A stretch of DNA of 64,000 nt from Amphiduros pacificus (GCA_949316495.1 OX439007.1:9390049-9454048), one strand, 5' to 3'. Counted from the first letter of the stretch, positions 39,601-54,600 are shown. A program made the numbers and translations. Notes: generated by a model not told the origin, from the sequence alone.

Positions 39601-42600
39601 GGTGGAGGGTGGTGTTGGCACTGAGCCAGGCCTTGGACCTTATTGTTGCTAGCTTGTATGGTGGAGTGTGGTGTTGGCACTGGGCCAGGCCCTGGACCTT
39701 ATTGTTGCTAGCTTGTATGGTGGAGGGTGGTGTTGGCACTGAGCCAGGCTTTGGACCTTATTGTTGCTAGCTTGTATGGTGGAGTGTGGTGTTGGCACTG
39801 GGCCAGGCCCTGGACCTTATTGTTGCTAGCTTGTATGGTGGAGGGTGGTGTTGGCACTGAGCCAGGCTTTGGACCTTATTGTTGCTAGCTTGTATGGTGG
39901 AGTGTGGTGTTGGCACTGAGCCAGGCCCTGGACCTTATTGTTGCTAGCTTGTATGGTGGAGGGTGGTGTTGGCACTGAGCCAGGCCCTGGACCTTATTGT
40001 TGCTAGCTTGTATGGTGGAGTGTGGTGTTGGCACTGAGCCAGGCTTTGGACCTTATTGTTGCTAGCTTGTATGGTGGAGGGTGGTGTTGGCACTGAGCCA
40101 GGCCTTGGACCTTATTGTTGCTAGCTTGTATGGTGGAGGGTGGTGTTGGCACTGAGCCAGGCCTTGGACCTTATTGTTGCTAGCATGTATGGTGGAGGGT
40201 GGTGTTGGCACTGAGCCAGGCCTTGGACCTTATTGTTGCTTGCTTGTATGGTGGAGGGTGGTGTTGGCACTGAGCCAGGCCTTGGACCTTATTGTTGCTA
40301 GCTTGTATGGTGGAGGGTGGTGTTGGCACTGAGCCAGGCCTTGGACCTTATTGTTGCTAGCTTGTATGGTGGAGTGTGGTGTTGGCACTGAGCCAGGCCT
40401 TGGACCTTATTGTTGCTAGCTTGTATGGTGCAGTAGCTTGTGATCTTGGGGCTGATTCAGTACTGCATATGTATTAATTTTTATTCTGATATGAAGACCT
40501 CTCCCATTTTTATCACTTCGTAGATTTAAGAAATAACCGTAACACTTGATATATTAAAAAATAAATGAAACTATTTCCTGCTATTGAAATTTGGAATGTA
40601 CTAGAACATTGTGAACATTTCCATCTATTTATAAGATCAGGTTTAAATGCAACATGATACTAATTTCAAGTTTCATTTTCTGGAAGAAAAATGTGTGTCA
40701 TCAATTATGACAGACTTACACCATTTACGTAGAACGTTGTCATTGACGTATAAAATGTTCATCGCTAAGCTACTTCTACATCCAAGCAGCTCAGCCTGCC
40801 TTACTTGAGATCTATTTATAGCACGATAACACTTAAAATAGCTTTTAAAACCACCAGTGCCAATAATAACCAAATTAATATATATTAAGATACTGGTTTG
40901 ATACTATTAACTGATTTCTTATAAATGAATTATGTGTTAAATAATCCCTGAGTGAAGGCATTATATATCAGTCTTTGAGTTTGATTTGGCGATATATTAG
41001 GTGATGTCAGGGTTATGTTGATTTAGCACACTGAGCTGATGAATAAGAATAGATGGTAGTCGTTCAAAAGACAGTGGCCATCATTGGAGAGTGCCCCACG
41101 TGAAGTAAGGTTTATATTGTGAGGCGATTTGTATTGATTGTCTCTGTGGCATGGTCCACCCACGCAGAGGGAGAACGCTGTGAATGACCCAGCTCCCTGG
41201 CAGCGTCCCACCTCGTATGCTAGCTACATGCCGGGGTGGAATGCCGGGATGGAATGCCAGGATGGAATCCTCAGCTACATGCCGGGATGGAATCCTCGGC
41301 CACATGCCGGGATGGATTCCTCAGCTACATGCCGGGATGGAATCCTCGGCTAGATGCCGGGATGGAATCCTCAGCTACATGCCGGGATGGAATCCTCGGC
41401 TACATGCCGGGATGGAATCCTCAGCTACATGCCGGGGTGGAATCCTCAGCTACATGCCGGGATGGAATCCTCAGCTACATGCCGGGATGGAATCCTCGGC
41501 TACATGCCGGGATGGAATCCTCAGCTACATGCCGGGAGGGAATCCTGGGCCACATGCCGGGATGGAATCCTGGGCCACATGCCAGGATGGAATCCTCAGC
41601 TACATGCCGGGATGGAATCCTCAGCTACATGCCGGGATGGAATCCTCAGCTACATGCCGGAATGGAATCCTCGGCTACGTGCCGGGACGTGCCGGGATAG
41701 AATCCTTAGCTACATGCCGGGATGGAATCCTCGGCTACATGCCGGAATGGAATCCTCGGCTACATGCCGGGATGGAATCCTCGGCTACATGCCGGGATGG
41801 AATCCTGGGCCACATGCCGGGATGGAATCCTCAGCTACATGCCGGGAGGGAATCCTGGGCCACATGCCAGGATGGAATCCTGGGCCACATGCCAGGATGG
41901 AATCCTGGGCCACATGCCAGGATGGAATCCTGGGCCACATGCCAGGATGGAATCCTGGGCCACATGCCAGGATGGAATCCTCAGCTACATGCCGGGATGG
42001 AATCCTCGGCTACATGCCGGGATGGAATCCTCGGCTACATGCCGGGATGGAATCCTCAGCTACATGCCGGGATGGAATCCTCAGCTACATGCCGGGATGG
42101 AATCCTGGGCTACGTGCCGGGATGGAATCCTGGGCCACATGCCGGGATGGAATCCTCAGCTACATGCCGGGAGGGAATCCTCGGCTACATGCCAGGATGG
42201 AATCCTCAGCTACATGCCGGGATGGAATCCTCAGCTACATGCCGGGATGGAATCCTCAGCTACATGCCGGGATGGAATCCTCAGCTACATGCCGGGATGG
42301 AATCCTCAGCTACATGCCGGAATGGAATCCTCGGCTACGTGCCGGGACGTGCCGGGATAGAATCCTTAGCTACATGCCGGGATGGAATCCTCGGCTACAT
42401 GCCGGAATGGAATCCTCGGCTACATGCCGGGATGGAATCCTCGGCTACATGCCGGGATGGAATCCTCGGCTACATGCCGGAATGGAATCCTCAGACATTT
42501 AATGTGCAAGCTTTGTGTTAGCATAGTGTGCAAAGATAAAGAGAAATAAGAATTTATTTAAAATACATTTTGAATAGGACTCTACATTTGGCACAGTTGA

Positions 42601-45600
42601 TTGAACAATGGATCTGTTATTTACTAAGGTTGAGGTCAGATGGTTGAGGGTTCAAATCCTATTGTTTTTGCTATTAATCTTTAGAATGTTTCAATCCATT
42701 CAAAACTGACCTAACCAATGTTTCAAAAATGTCTTGAAAAATGTTTATATCCAATAGGAAGTATAATCGAACCACAAAGTGTATTTTTCTTAGTGAACCA
42801 TGGAATGGGGCTGGAGTTTTATTATTTTCAGCAGATTAATTCCAATATGTGTTTATGAGTGATTAATTGAAAATAAAGCAATTGTCAGCTTCTTCTGAAA
42901 ATATCAGGGGAATTCTAACAATTCATGTTTGTCTCACTTTTAGTGAATGATGTAAGTGCATAGCTGAAACAGTGTGACATGGTAATTGTGCATATTCTCA
43001 AAGGAGAACTATTTGATTACATTTCATGAAGGTTTCATATTGACTTAATGGCGTAAAATCAGCTTTGAGTCTAATGGGATGTTTTAAGTGCCCAAGTGTG
43101 AGCCCAGCTTCCTCTATCAGAAATAACTTAAAATGTGATTAATGCACTTTGTTGATATGAAATAACTTAAAATGTGGTTAATGCAGTCTGTTCATGTGAA
43201 GGAATATATTTCTGTACTTTTTAGCAACGTTTGATATATTTATGGACTATAAAGAGGATTATCATTATTAGTTTCCTGCTCCATATTTCACCTGCTGTTT
43301 AGATGTGTGGGGACCAGATGAAATTTTGTGAGATGGTGATTTTGTGAACATTTCAGCAATTGGCCATATTTGGTCAAATTTGAGGCTTTTTGACCAGTGT
43401 AATCAGACAGATCAGTAGGGGAACAGAGGTCAGTAGGGGGACAGAGGTCAGTAGGGGGACAGAGGTCAGTAGGGGGACAGAGGTCAGTAGGGGGACAGAC
43501 CAGTAGGGGGACACAGATCAGTAGGGGGACACAGATCAGTAGGGGACAGAGATCAGTAGGGGGCAAAGATCAGTAGGGGATAGAGATCAGTAGGGGACAG
43601 AGATCAGTAGGGGACAGAGATCAGTAGGGGACAGAGATCAGTAGGGGACAGATCTGTAGGGGGACAAATCAGTAGTGGGACATATATCAGAAGTGGGACA
43701 TATATCAGTAGGGGGACAGACCAGTAGGGGACAGATCAGTAGGGGACAGATCAGTAGGGGACAGATCAGTAGGGGGCAAAGATCAGTAGGGGGACAGACC
43801 AGTAGGGGGCAAAGATCAGTAGGGGGACAGAGATCAGTAGGGGACATAGATCAGTAGGGGACAGATCAGTAGGGGACAGAGATCAGTAGGGGACAGATCA
43901 GTAGGGGGAAAGAGATCAGTAGGTGGATAGAGATCAGTAGGGGGACATATATCAGTAGGGGGACAAATCAGTAGTGGGTCATATATCAGTAGTGGGACAT
44001 ATATCAGTAGGGGGACAGATCAGTAGGGGGACATGTTGATGTAGACAAGACCTTATAAGATGAGTGGAGAGAGAAGCAGTGCTGAAGTGCCTTGTGTTTC
44101 TTGTATATCTGAGGGAGTTCATATATACATATATACATGTATACATATATATGGGCTACCAGCCAAAGAGGATTATACCCATCTACTATGTGAATGATAG
44201 CATGCAAGCAGAGGTAGAGCACTAATACCTGTCCATCAAGGTGATGCGGGCGCAACGTTTAAAGGACTGATGATAGCCCAACTTGATGAAAGGCATTGTT
44301 AGAACCAGGAATCGTTTTCATTGAGCAGTAATTATTAGTGTATGGAGTACAATAGGAAGCAGGTGGTACAATCACACTGCTAAAGGTTCAGATGCTGACA
44401 GGTGGTACAATCATGTGGTTAGATGCTGACAGATGGTATAATCACACTGCTAAAGGTTCAGATGATGACAGATGGTACAATCACACTGCTAAAGGTTCAG
44501 ATGATGACAGGTGGTACAATCACACTGCTAAAGGTTCAGATGATGACAGATGGTACAATCACACTGCTAAAGGTTCAGATGCTGACAGGTGGTACAATCA
44601 CACTGCTAGATGTTTAGGTGCTGACAGGTGGTACAATCACACTGCTAGATGTTTAGGTGCTGACAGGTGGTACATTCACACTTCTAAAGGTTCAGATGCT
44701 GACAGGTGGTACAATCACACTGCTAGATGTTTAGGTGCTGACAGGTGGTACAATCACACTGCTAGAGGTTCAGATGATGACAGGTGGTACAATCACACTG
44801 CTAAAGGTTCAGATGCTGACAGGTGGTACAATCACACTGCTAAAGGTTCAGATGCTGACAGGTGGTACAATCACACTGCTAGAGGTTCAGATGCTGACAG
44901 GTGGTACAATCACACTACTAAAGGTTCAGATGCTGACAGGTGGTACAATCACACTGCTAGATGTTTAGGTGCATTTACTGATGATTAATATGATAAGAAT
45001 ATTTTTACATGATTTTTGCAGGATTTTATTACATGACTCTGAGTTGTGAAAAAATAAATTGGAATTATATTCCTAAGAAAAAGTGCAATTGCCCATAAAG
45101 AGTTTGTTTGTTTGGGGTTTTACATCACTGTTAACATTATTTCATTCATTTCATGATGAGCCCATAAAGAGAAAAAAGAAATAAATGAGAAATGTAGAAA
45201 AAATGGACATGCACTATTTTATTCTAATTTGCTTCTGGTTTTGAAGATGATCTCGCCATGTCGAGGCACATTGCGGTATGTTCCAGAATACTGGAGAGGT
45301 CTGGGTCACCCAGACTCTCTATCCATGCCTCTCTTGAGTCTTTTTAAAATGCTGGGCCAGATGGTAAGGGACTCATGTGTGTGTTTTTTTTAATTTTTGT
45401 TTTTTTTTTGCATAAGTTTGCATGGGACTACATGACAATGTTTAAGGCTTGCTCAGCTAGTAGACCCCAGTATATACGACTTGCTCAGTTAGTAGACCCC
45501 AGTATTTACAGTTTGCTCAGTTAGTAGACCCCAGTATTTACAGTTTGCTCAGTTAGTAGACCCCAATGTTTTCAGTTTGCTCAGTTAGTAGACCCCAATG

Positions 45601-48600
45601 TTTTCAGTTTGCTCAGTTAGTAGACCCCAGTATTTACAGTTTGCTCAGTTAGTAGACCCCAATGTTTTCAGTTTGCTCAGTTAGTAGACTCCAATGTTTT
45701 CAGTTTGCTCAGTTAGTAGACCCCAATGTTTTCAGTTTGCTCAGTTAGTAGACCCCAGTATTTACAGTTTGCTCAGTTAGTAGACCCCAGTATTTACAGT
45801 TTGCTCAGTTAGTAGACCCCAGTATTTACAGTTTGCTCAGTTAGTAGACCCCAATGTTTTCAGTTTGCTCAGTTAGTAGACCCCAATGTTTTCAGTTTGC
45901 TCAGTTAGTAGACCCCAGTATTTACAGTTTGCTCAGTTAGTAGACCCCAGTATTTACAGTTTGCTCAGTTAGTAGACCCCAATGTTTTCAGTTTGCTCAG
46001 TTAGTAGACCCCAATGTTTTCAGTTTGCTCAGTTAGTAGACCCCAGTATTTACAGTTTGCTCAGTTAGTAGACCCCAATGTTTTCAGTTTGCTCAGTTAG
46101 TAGACCCTAATGGTTTCAGTTTGCTCAGTTAGTAGACCCCAATGTTTTCAGTTTGCTCAGTTAGTAGACCTCAGTGAGCATGTCTCAATATGACACATTT
46201 ATTTTGCCATGTCTCATCGGAGAGTGAGACATGTTATGTCCTACCTACCTATTGACAAAGTGCGGACATTCTCATTCATGCCTATGCTATAACTTATTAT
46301 ACTGCCAAGACTTGGCCACTTTATTTGGATCTTTTCATTCAAAACTGAACCCATTATAAAGTGTCTGCTATATAGTCCATATATTAGATGTGTTCAGTAT
46401 TACTTCCAATAATGTACATTTTAAAACAATGAAGATATTCCAGCAAAAAGATCTCAATGACAATGGCTTGCCATTTCTTAATTTCTGGTTTCTATAATGG
46501 CAGCGATGTGTGATGCATCATGTGGTTGGTTTGTCTTTGTTAAATGCTGATTTTTTTCTCCAACTAATTTGAAATTAACATATAATTACTATGGCAGGCT
46601 ATTATTGACACAAAGGAGAATATTTGCAGAATTCTGATAAAATGCCACTGAATTTCAAGATGGCAGACAATGTCTTTTGTGTTTCAAGTTCTACGCAGAA
46701 TGGGACATCTACAAATCTTTGATTGCTTTTTATTAATTTCGGTAATATTTTGCAAGGAACATAGTGATAAATGTGCAGAAAAAACAATGATCCAAAATAG
46801 AATGCAAAAACAATCTCAAAGGTTCATTATATTTAGATATTGCATTAACATATTAACACAATCTTTGCTATAAAATGACAATTACTATGGTGATCATTAG
46901 AAATGAAGTGTTAAAGTTCTTAGTGTGCAAATATGTCTGTAGACACAGATTTGAAGGTTTAAAGAAATAACATTTTTCTGCTTATTTTTGGTTTTACTTT
47001 GCTACCATCCAAAAATGCATAAATAACACTATATATACTTGAGACCAATTTTTCATGTGTATATCTTTATGAACTCTTCCTTCAAACACATATCCTCCCA
47101 GAATAAAAAAAATACTTGAATGGCCCTCGTATCCAAGAAAGCAATCTGGCCGAGAATTCTCAGCGAGAACATGACAGATAATGCTGTCACTGAGAGAGTC
47201 TACAGGTTACGCTAATGATGACAGAAAATACCACCAAAATCTGGACAAAACCTGACAAGGCTTCAGTTATATCCAAGACAAAAGCAAAAGTAGACCAATT
47301 TCAGCTTTCCTGCTATAATATCAGTTGAAATGATTTAAAGTTATAGCAATGGTCACATAGTAACTCATGGTATGAATATATTCATAGTATGAATATACTG
47401 CAGTTCAAGATTATTTGTCCAATTGATATTCTAATAAGGGGATATTCTAATTGAATATTATTGGCATGGTTCTAACAGTGTGTGACTTCTGGTGTGTTTC
47501 CACTGACCTAGTTTCCCCATTGACCTAATTTCTCCATTGACCTACTTTATTGGCTTGATCGAGATTTTACCACCCTTAAATGGCATGAGGTTTGACCCTG
47601 TGTTTTGCCGATATCTTGATATTAAAACTGTCAGGAGTACCGGTATATACAAATGTAATAATGCTAACTCTTTATTATTTTAATGAAATAAAGAACATTT
47701 AAGGAGATCAATTTCAGGGTTATTGTTGAAATCAACAAGAACACTGGTATTAATAAGTTGATGAATAAACTTGCAGTTATTTCTTATGGACTTTGTCTTT
47801 TTCATATTTCATCCCCATATTTTTGTGAATACATTGATTGTGGGTATTGCCATATATAAAACAACACACCAAACCTGCACAAACCAAATCGGAAGTGCAT
47901 AAAAAAACTCTCTAAAATCCAGTCATTAAAAATAACAAGATGGTAACATGCAATCATACTATTTCATAGTGTCAGAAGAAATAGAAGGGGATTGATATAT
48001 ATCTCAGAATCAAATATTATAATATTGCAGTATTGTGTTAAGATATCACCTTCATTGTCATGAATTCTAAAAGTATTGTCTTGTGTGTTTGCAGTTTGAG
48101 TTGGACCTCCCTGTTGAAGTGAAGGCCGGCTATGTGGGTAAGTCAATGTCGATATTACTTTTCTTTCCTTGATCTTTTAATGAAAAAAATATAGTGGAAT
48201 GGATCAAAAATTGTGAAAAGGTGTTTTCATGACCTTTTCAGCAACTATGCCCATATTTGGTCAACTTTCGAGCCTTTTAAACAGTGTGAAAGTAACACTG
48301 CCAGCAGTGGAAGTCAAACCCACTCCCATCCTCCACTTATAGGAATGGACTGATAAATGCAAAGTGGTTACATTAAGTCAAATACAACACAGAATATTTT
48401 ATTTATTTTTTAAAGAAAATTTTCTTGTTCATTTGAACACCAAGCCAGAAGGGGCCAGAAGGAATACATATTTGGTACACGCCTAATATTAACTGTTCCC
48501 AGTAATCTACCACCCGCAGTGCGGCCATATTGATCAGAGAAATAGATTATTGGCTGGTCAGCTGTCTGGTATTGTAAATAATGAATGGCCCCCTAAGCTG

Positions 48601-51600
48601 TAGACAATTACGGATACCTCCCAAGAGATATGTTTACATAGCCGAGAGGTCTGGGATATGAACATGTAACCATATATGCCCCAGTAACGCTTAGTCATCA
48701 TTTATATACTAAATGATCTATTCATGCCAAGAAACCTAAGAAGGAATTTTAAATTTTGATATTTGAATCATACACAAACTGCTGGAAATGAACTCAGCAG
48801 ACAACAAAAACATATGCTAGTGTTTTATTTGATTAGATTTCTGCATTTTCATATTTATCAACAAAAACATATTGTATTACATTATTCCTTGAAATATTTT
48901 CACAAAGAGAATGGTTAATCACAGACATTAAGCTGTGCATTAATGTTTTCAATTTTTGAGAGAAAAAAAATTGGTAATCCTGTTTACCTGCCAATCACCT
49001 TTATATATATAAGTCTGAGAGAAAACAGACAAGACCCTGTGTCACCCTATAGCCAATGCCAGATCTCAAACACGGAGATGTTTGACACCCTACTGATGAA
49101 GGTGTTCTATTAAACATGAGCATCTCTGTGATGGAAGATAAGATTTGTGCTTAGTCAGCTGTACAAAGTGTTATATTATTATACACCTGAGGATAATTAT
49201 AACACAAGTGTGGGACCATTTACTGCACGCAGTTCTGTGTCATGCGGTAACTGTCAGCGTATTACACCATCTTTGTACATTACACCAGCAGAGCAAGCCG
49301 TGAGCCTTGTTTTATTTCCCCCGAGACTCCTAGCAAGGAGTCTAGCTTATACCTGGTATATATACGCATATACTGTAAAGATCTTTCATATGAGATAATT
49401 TATTTGTTTGTATGTCGATGTATGCTGCTTTAAAATAGAATCTAGATCTGGTGTGTCAGGATTTGATGCATTAGAATTCAGGTGAGCTGGATAAGGCTGA
49501 ATAGAATATATAAGATTAATTGATTTATTGTTTATTCTCCACACACAGGTAATACAAAATAAATATGTCTTGCATATAACACCATTCACGACACAAGAAC
49601 CTTATTCATTTTGATTATTTAAGCTGATAAACAAGTGTTCACATATATTTATCACTCTTTATTTCATATCTTTATCATTCCTAAGGTGAAATATGATTTT
49701 TCCTTGACACATATTTTCATAGCCTTGGCATCCCCTGAACATGTATTTGTTATATCTCAGCCTTGGCATCCCCTCAACATGTATTTGTTATATCTCAGCC
49801 TTGGCATCCCCTCAACATGTTTTTGTTATATCTCAGCCTTAGCATCCCCTGAACATGTATTTGTTATATCTCAGCCTTAGCATCCCCTGAACATGTATTT
49901 GTTATATCTCAGCCTCAGCATCCCCAGAACATGTATTTGTTATATCTCAGCCTTGGCACCCCCTGAACATGTATTTGTTATATCTCAGCCTTAGCATCCC
50001 CTGAACATGTATTTGTTATATCTCAGCCTTGGCATCCCCTGAACATGTATTTGTTATATCTCAGCCTTAGCATCCCCTGAACATGTATTTGTTATATCTC
50101 AGCCTTAGCATCCTCGGAACATGTATTTGTTATATCTCAGCCTTGGCATTCCCAGAACATGTATTTGTTATATCTCAGCCTTGGCATTCCCAGAACATGT
50201 ATTTGTTATATCTCAGCCTTGGCATTCCCTGAACATGTATTTGTTATATCTCAGCCTTGGCATTCCCAGAACATGTATTTGTTATATCTCAGCCTTGGCA
50301 TTCCCTGAACATGTATTTGTTATATCTCAGCCTTGGCATCCCCTCAACATCTATTTGTTATATCTCAGCCTTGGCATTCCCTGAACATGTATTTGTTATA
50401 TCTCAGCCTTGGCATTCCCAGAACATGTATTTGTTATATCTCAGCCTTGGCATTCCCTGAACATGTATTTGTTATATCTCAGCCTTGGCATTCCCAGAAC
50501 ATGTATTTGTTATATCTCAGCCTTGGCATCCCCTGAACATGTATTTGTTATATCTCAGCCTTGGCATCCCCTGAACATGTATTTGTTATATCTTGATCAG
50601 CCTTAGCATCCCCTGAACATGTATTTGTTATATCTCAGCCTTAGCATCCCCTGAACATGTATTTGTTATATCTCAGCCTTAGCATCCCCTGAACATCTAT
50701 TTGTTATATCTCAGCCTTGGCATTCCCAGAACATGTATTTGTTATATCTCAGTCTTGGCATCCCCTGAACATGTATTTGTCATATCTCATTGGCTGTTTC
50801 TCAGGTAAAATTAGCCTGGCCATTCCGTGGACGAGTTTGTACTCGATGCCAGTCAAGGTGACCGTGGAGGACGTGTACGTTTTGGCTGGTCCCATCCCTG
50901 ACAGGAAGTATGACGCCAGGAAGGAGAGAGCCTTGGCGCTCGCCATCAAACGCAATAAACTGCTGCAACTGGAGAACACCAAGGTGGATGAGGACGGTAA
51001 GTATCACAGGTTATAACCTTCCAGGATACGATTTCAAATTTTTTAGTTTTTAACTTTTTACGAAATATTTTGAACCCAAAAGTTCTCCTCCAAGCTTTCA
51101 GTGAAATTTGACAGACAATAGCTTCGCAAATAATTCCTTCTAAGTTAGATGTAACTGGTCTTCTCTTTTATTGTTCACGCCAAAATAATTGACATATAAG
51201 TTTATTGACCTTTGTTAGTGACACAGGGTTTAGTCTCAAAGAACTTCATTTGCAAATAAATTGAAAATGTTACGTTCTTTACTTATTGTTTTTTAAAACA
51301 TGTTGATAAATAGTTGGATCATGCTTGAAGTCACAATTATCGAGACTATGAATTTAAGCGAATATTTGTATTTCAGATCCGGCACCTGAGGACCAAAGTT
51401 TCATAGAGAAACTCACAGCCACCATTGTCAATAATATACAGGTAGGAATTCCCTTAATTATTATTATATATCAGTAAACATTATGACCCTTAAATATATA
51501 GGTGTAGATGTAGATTGAACAAAAGGGGTTTTGAAAATCTTTGTATATTATTCTACATTGAGGCCACTTTTCATAATCTTCATCTTGCTATCGGTGTCCT

Positions 51601-54600
51601 GAGAGTAATCACAAGAAAGACTATGTTCTCCCTTTCTCATCTCAATTATATAAGTTATAAAGTAATCCATTTAATGATTATTTTTGTTATGTTAAAACAG
51701 TGCAAAGATTTCCAAACACCAAATTTATTTGTCACCTGATCTCAAAATGTGGTCAATTTACTGTATATTTTCCAGTTTTGATATTTTTTATATTGAAATC
51801 CCTTTGGTGACATAACTTATTCTGTCCTGGGGATGGATCATATTGTTGAAACCTAAAATATATTTATAATATTGCAATTTCCCAATATTACAGCTGACAA
51901 TATGTGTTTGTCCCTGATTGATATCTAAATGTGACCAATATTACCACTGACAGTACTGTATATGTGGAATGGGGTGAGATACACTTAAGAAAAAAAAATA
52001 ATTCAGAGCCCTCGTTGATATTTGTGTGATTCCTTACAGGTGAGCGTATCACGAATCCACATCCGGTATGAGGACAAGGTGACAAGTCCGGATCATCCGT
52101 TTGCCTGTGGCATCATGCTGAAATCGCTCTCCGCCGAGACCACTAACGGCCAATGGCAGCCCACGCAGATAGACGCACAAGCCACACAGATCAACAAGGT
52201 CATTACACAACCTCATTTATATATTTTAATAATAATTCTATGCACATCCAGTTTGCTTACCAATCACGGCAGTCAAGACAATGGTGGGAGACAATGCCAA
52301 TTATTTAGACCAATGAGAGAGCAGCTAATAAATGATTAACAGAAGTGTCCATAGTAACAATGGCGGGAAGCAGCAATCACCACATGTCTAGTAGCAATAT
52401 ATCATGACTAATTGCCAGGAGTTGCAAGTTTATGGATAAAGTAAAATGATATAACATAAGCGGTTAGTTTACATAGTCCTTGTATAATCTCATGCACCAG
52501 TCTGGAGTAGAATTATGCACTATCAACATGCACCAGCAACAGTAACCATCAACATGAAGACATGTTACTGGTGCACGTTTTTGGTGCATGCTTTTGGTGC
52601 ATGTTTTTGATGCATGGTGTTGATGTACAATGAAAGTGCAGAAAGTGAAAAAGTAAACTTAAAAAAGTGGAAGATAATGTTTATGGCAAAATATGATGAT
52701 GATAAACCTGATACCTTGTTTGTGGTTTATAATGAGATAGAGAGATGTTGTTTCTTGCTCTGTAATACCAGTATCTGATTACTGTGTTTAGTATTGTTTC
52801 CCGTGAGACCCTAAGCAAATAATTAGTTGCACGAACACTGCACTGATATGATGCATGTGAACTTGAAACACAATGCTTGATATTTTGCCTTTATGTTTGT
52901 AGCTGGTGCATCTACAGGCGTTGTCCGTGTACTGGAACCCATATATACCGGAGCAGAGCTTAGTCAGAGGAAAACTTCACACCACTGCCTGGAGGGTGAG
53001 CTCACATCAAAGCAAAAATAAAATAAACACAATTTGTTCGAAAAACATGAATTAGATTTAAATATGATTTATAAAATGTAGAAACTTGTAATATGAAATA
53101 AAAGTTATATTTTCAAAATAAAAAATACGAAGTTCCATATAAAAGCCTTAGATTCAGAAAAAATGATTTAATGTATGAATAGTTGATCCTTTGATATTTT
53201 AGAACCTCCTGAAGAATTCTCTAGACACCCATAGAGTGATGGAAGAGGACTTTGACTTCAGTGAGTAAAGGAAATAGAATTGTTTTATTTCAATGGGATT
53301 TAGTGTTCATATTGTGGTATCTACCACCTGGGGGTCAACGCACCTTACTCATAACTGCATCTTTACTTGGTCAAGCTGAGCTTTGGTGTAAGAGGTCTGA
53401 GGTTTAAGTCCTAGAGGTATTTGACCTTGAAGGAACGTGCAATATACTTTTGACATTGATATTGATAGTGAATATGTTTATATTCATTAAGCAATACTTA
53501 ACAAAAGAGATGGATGCGGAATTAAATTTCAATGATAGTTCCAAATAAATCATCTTTTTTGTTTAGCTTTTTTGTGTTTTTTGTCTGTTAAAAGTGGAAA
53601 AAAATCATTGACATTAAAACACAAGAGGAAAGCAAGCCATTTATGATATCCTTATCTCCTTGTGTAGTAATGAGGCCAGTGTCGGCGCGTGCCAAGCTGA
53701 TGCTGAATAAGGACGAGACGACGACTCTGCCGAAACAGGTGGCCAACCTCATTATGGAGGACATCGACGTGCTCATCTCCAGACAACAGGTCAGGGCTTA
53801 ACCACATACACACCACACTACATTACACGAGATATGTATGGAGATTGCTCTAAGAGATATGCTTGATGCTACATACCATCAACGCCCTCTTTATATACAA
53901 TATACTAAATCTGCATAACATAATTTATGGTTACTTTGCAAAGCTACAGTTGTTCTGAAGAATGGAAAATTATTGTAATACAACAGGGGAAATATATATA
54001 TTATGGAAACATATATTATAAACGCAACTTATAGATAGATACAAATATTAATTGGACTGACAAATTGGAAAGTGAAACGGGTGGTGATGTGGCTCCTACC
54101 AGTAGTTTCGACTTGCCACGGTTTTAGAACTGTTGTGTTCCATAGCTGTTATTGCCAGGGTGACTGGCTCTAAAATGGCGTCATAAAGGAGAAATGACGT
54201 CATGGTCATGGCTGTTAGAATAAAAAAATAAATTATAGATATAAAACATGATTTTATGAATATGAAATATGATATCAACAAGTGAAATTTGTATCACATG
54301 ATGCTGTAATTTCTGTTTTAGTTCCTGAACATGTTAAGCCTGACAGACTCCTTCAAGATGATGGCAGTTAACCAACGATACATGAAATACAATCCTGAAG
54401 TCAAGGTCAAAGGTCATGTTAAGGCGTGGTGGAAGTATGCATACACAGCTGTAGTAGAAGAAACAATTCGGCCGTACAGCTGGCAAAGAATAAAAGCTCA
54501 CAGGTAAATACAGCTGGTAGGGAATTAAGGTTAACAGGTAAATACAGGTAGAGAATTAAGGCTCAAAGGTAAATACAGAGAATCAAGGCTCAAAGGTAAA

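Noticed and set aside
41184-42521. 445-codon + strand ORF with PGWNPQLHAGMESSATCRDG repeats
   Set aside because: Three 25-bp units make 75 nt, so all three + frames are open. This is a repeat artefact.
44392-44988. 198-codon ORF with DRWYNHTAKGSDA repeats
   Set aside because: It is the 39-bp intronic array (13 codons) and shows no sign of coding beyond an open frame.
45246-45364. Possible extra VPS13 exon (AG before ATACTGG, donor-like ATG|GTAAGG)
   Set aside because: The only open frame (YWRGLGHPDSLSMPLLSLFK) has no match to the chorein region, and exons 2 and 3 already join perfectly in phase.
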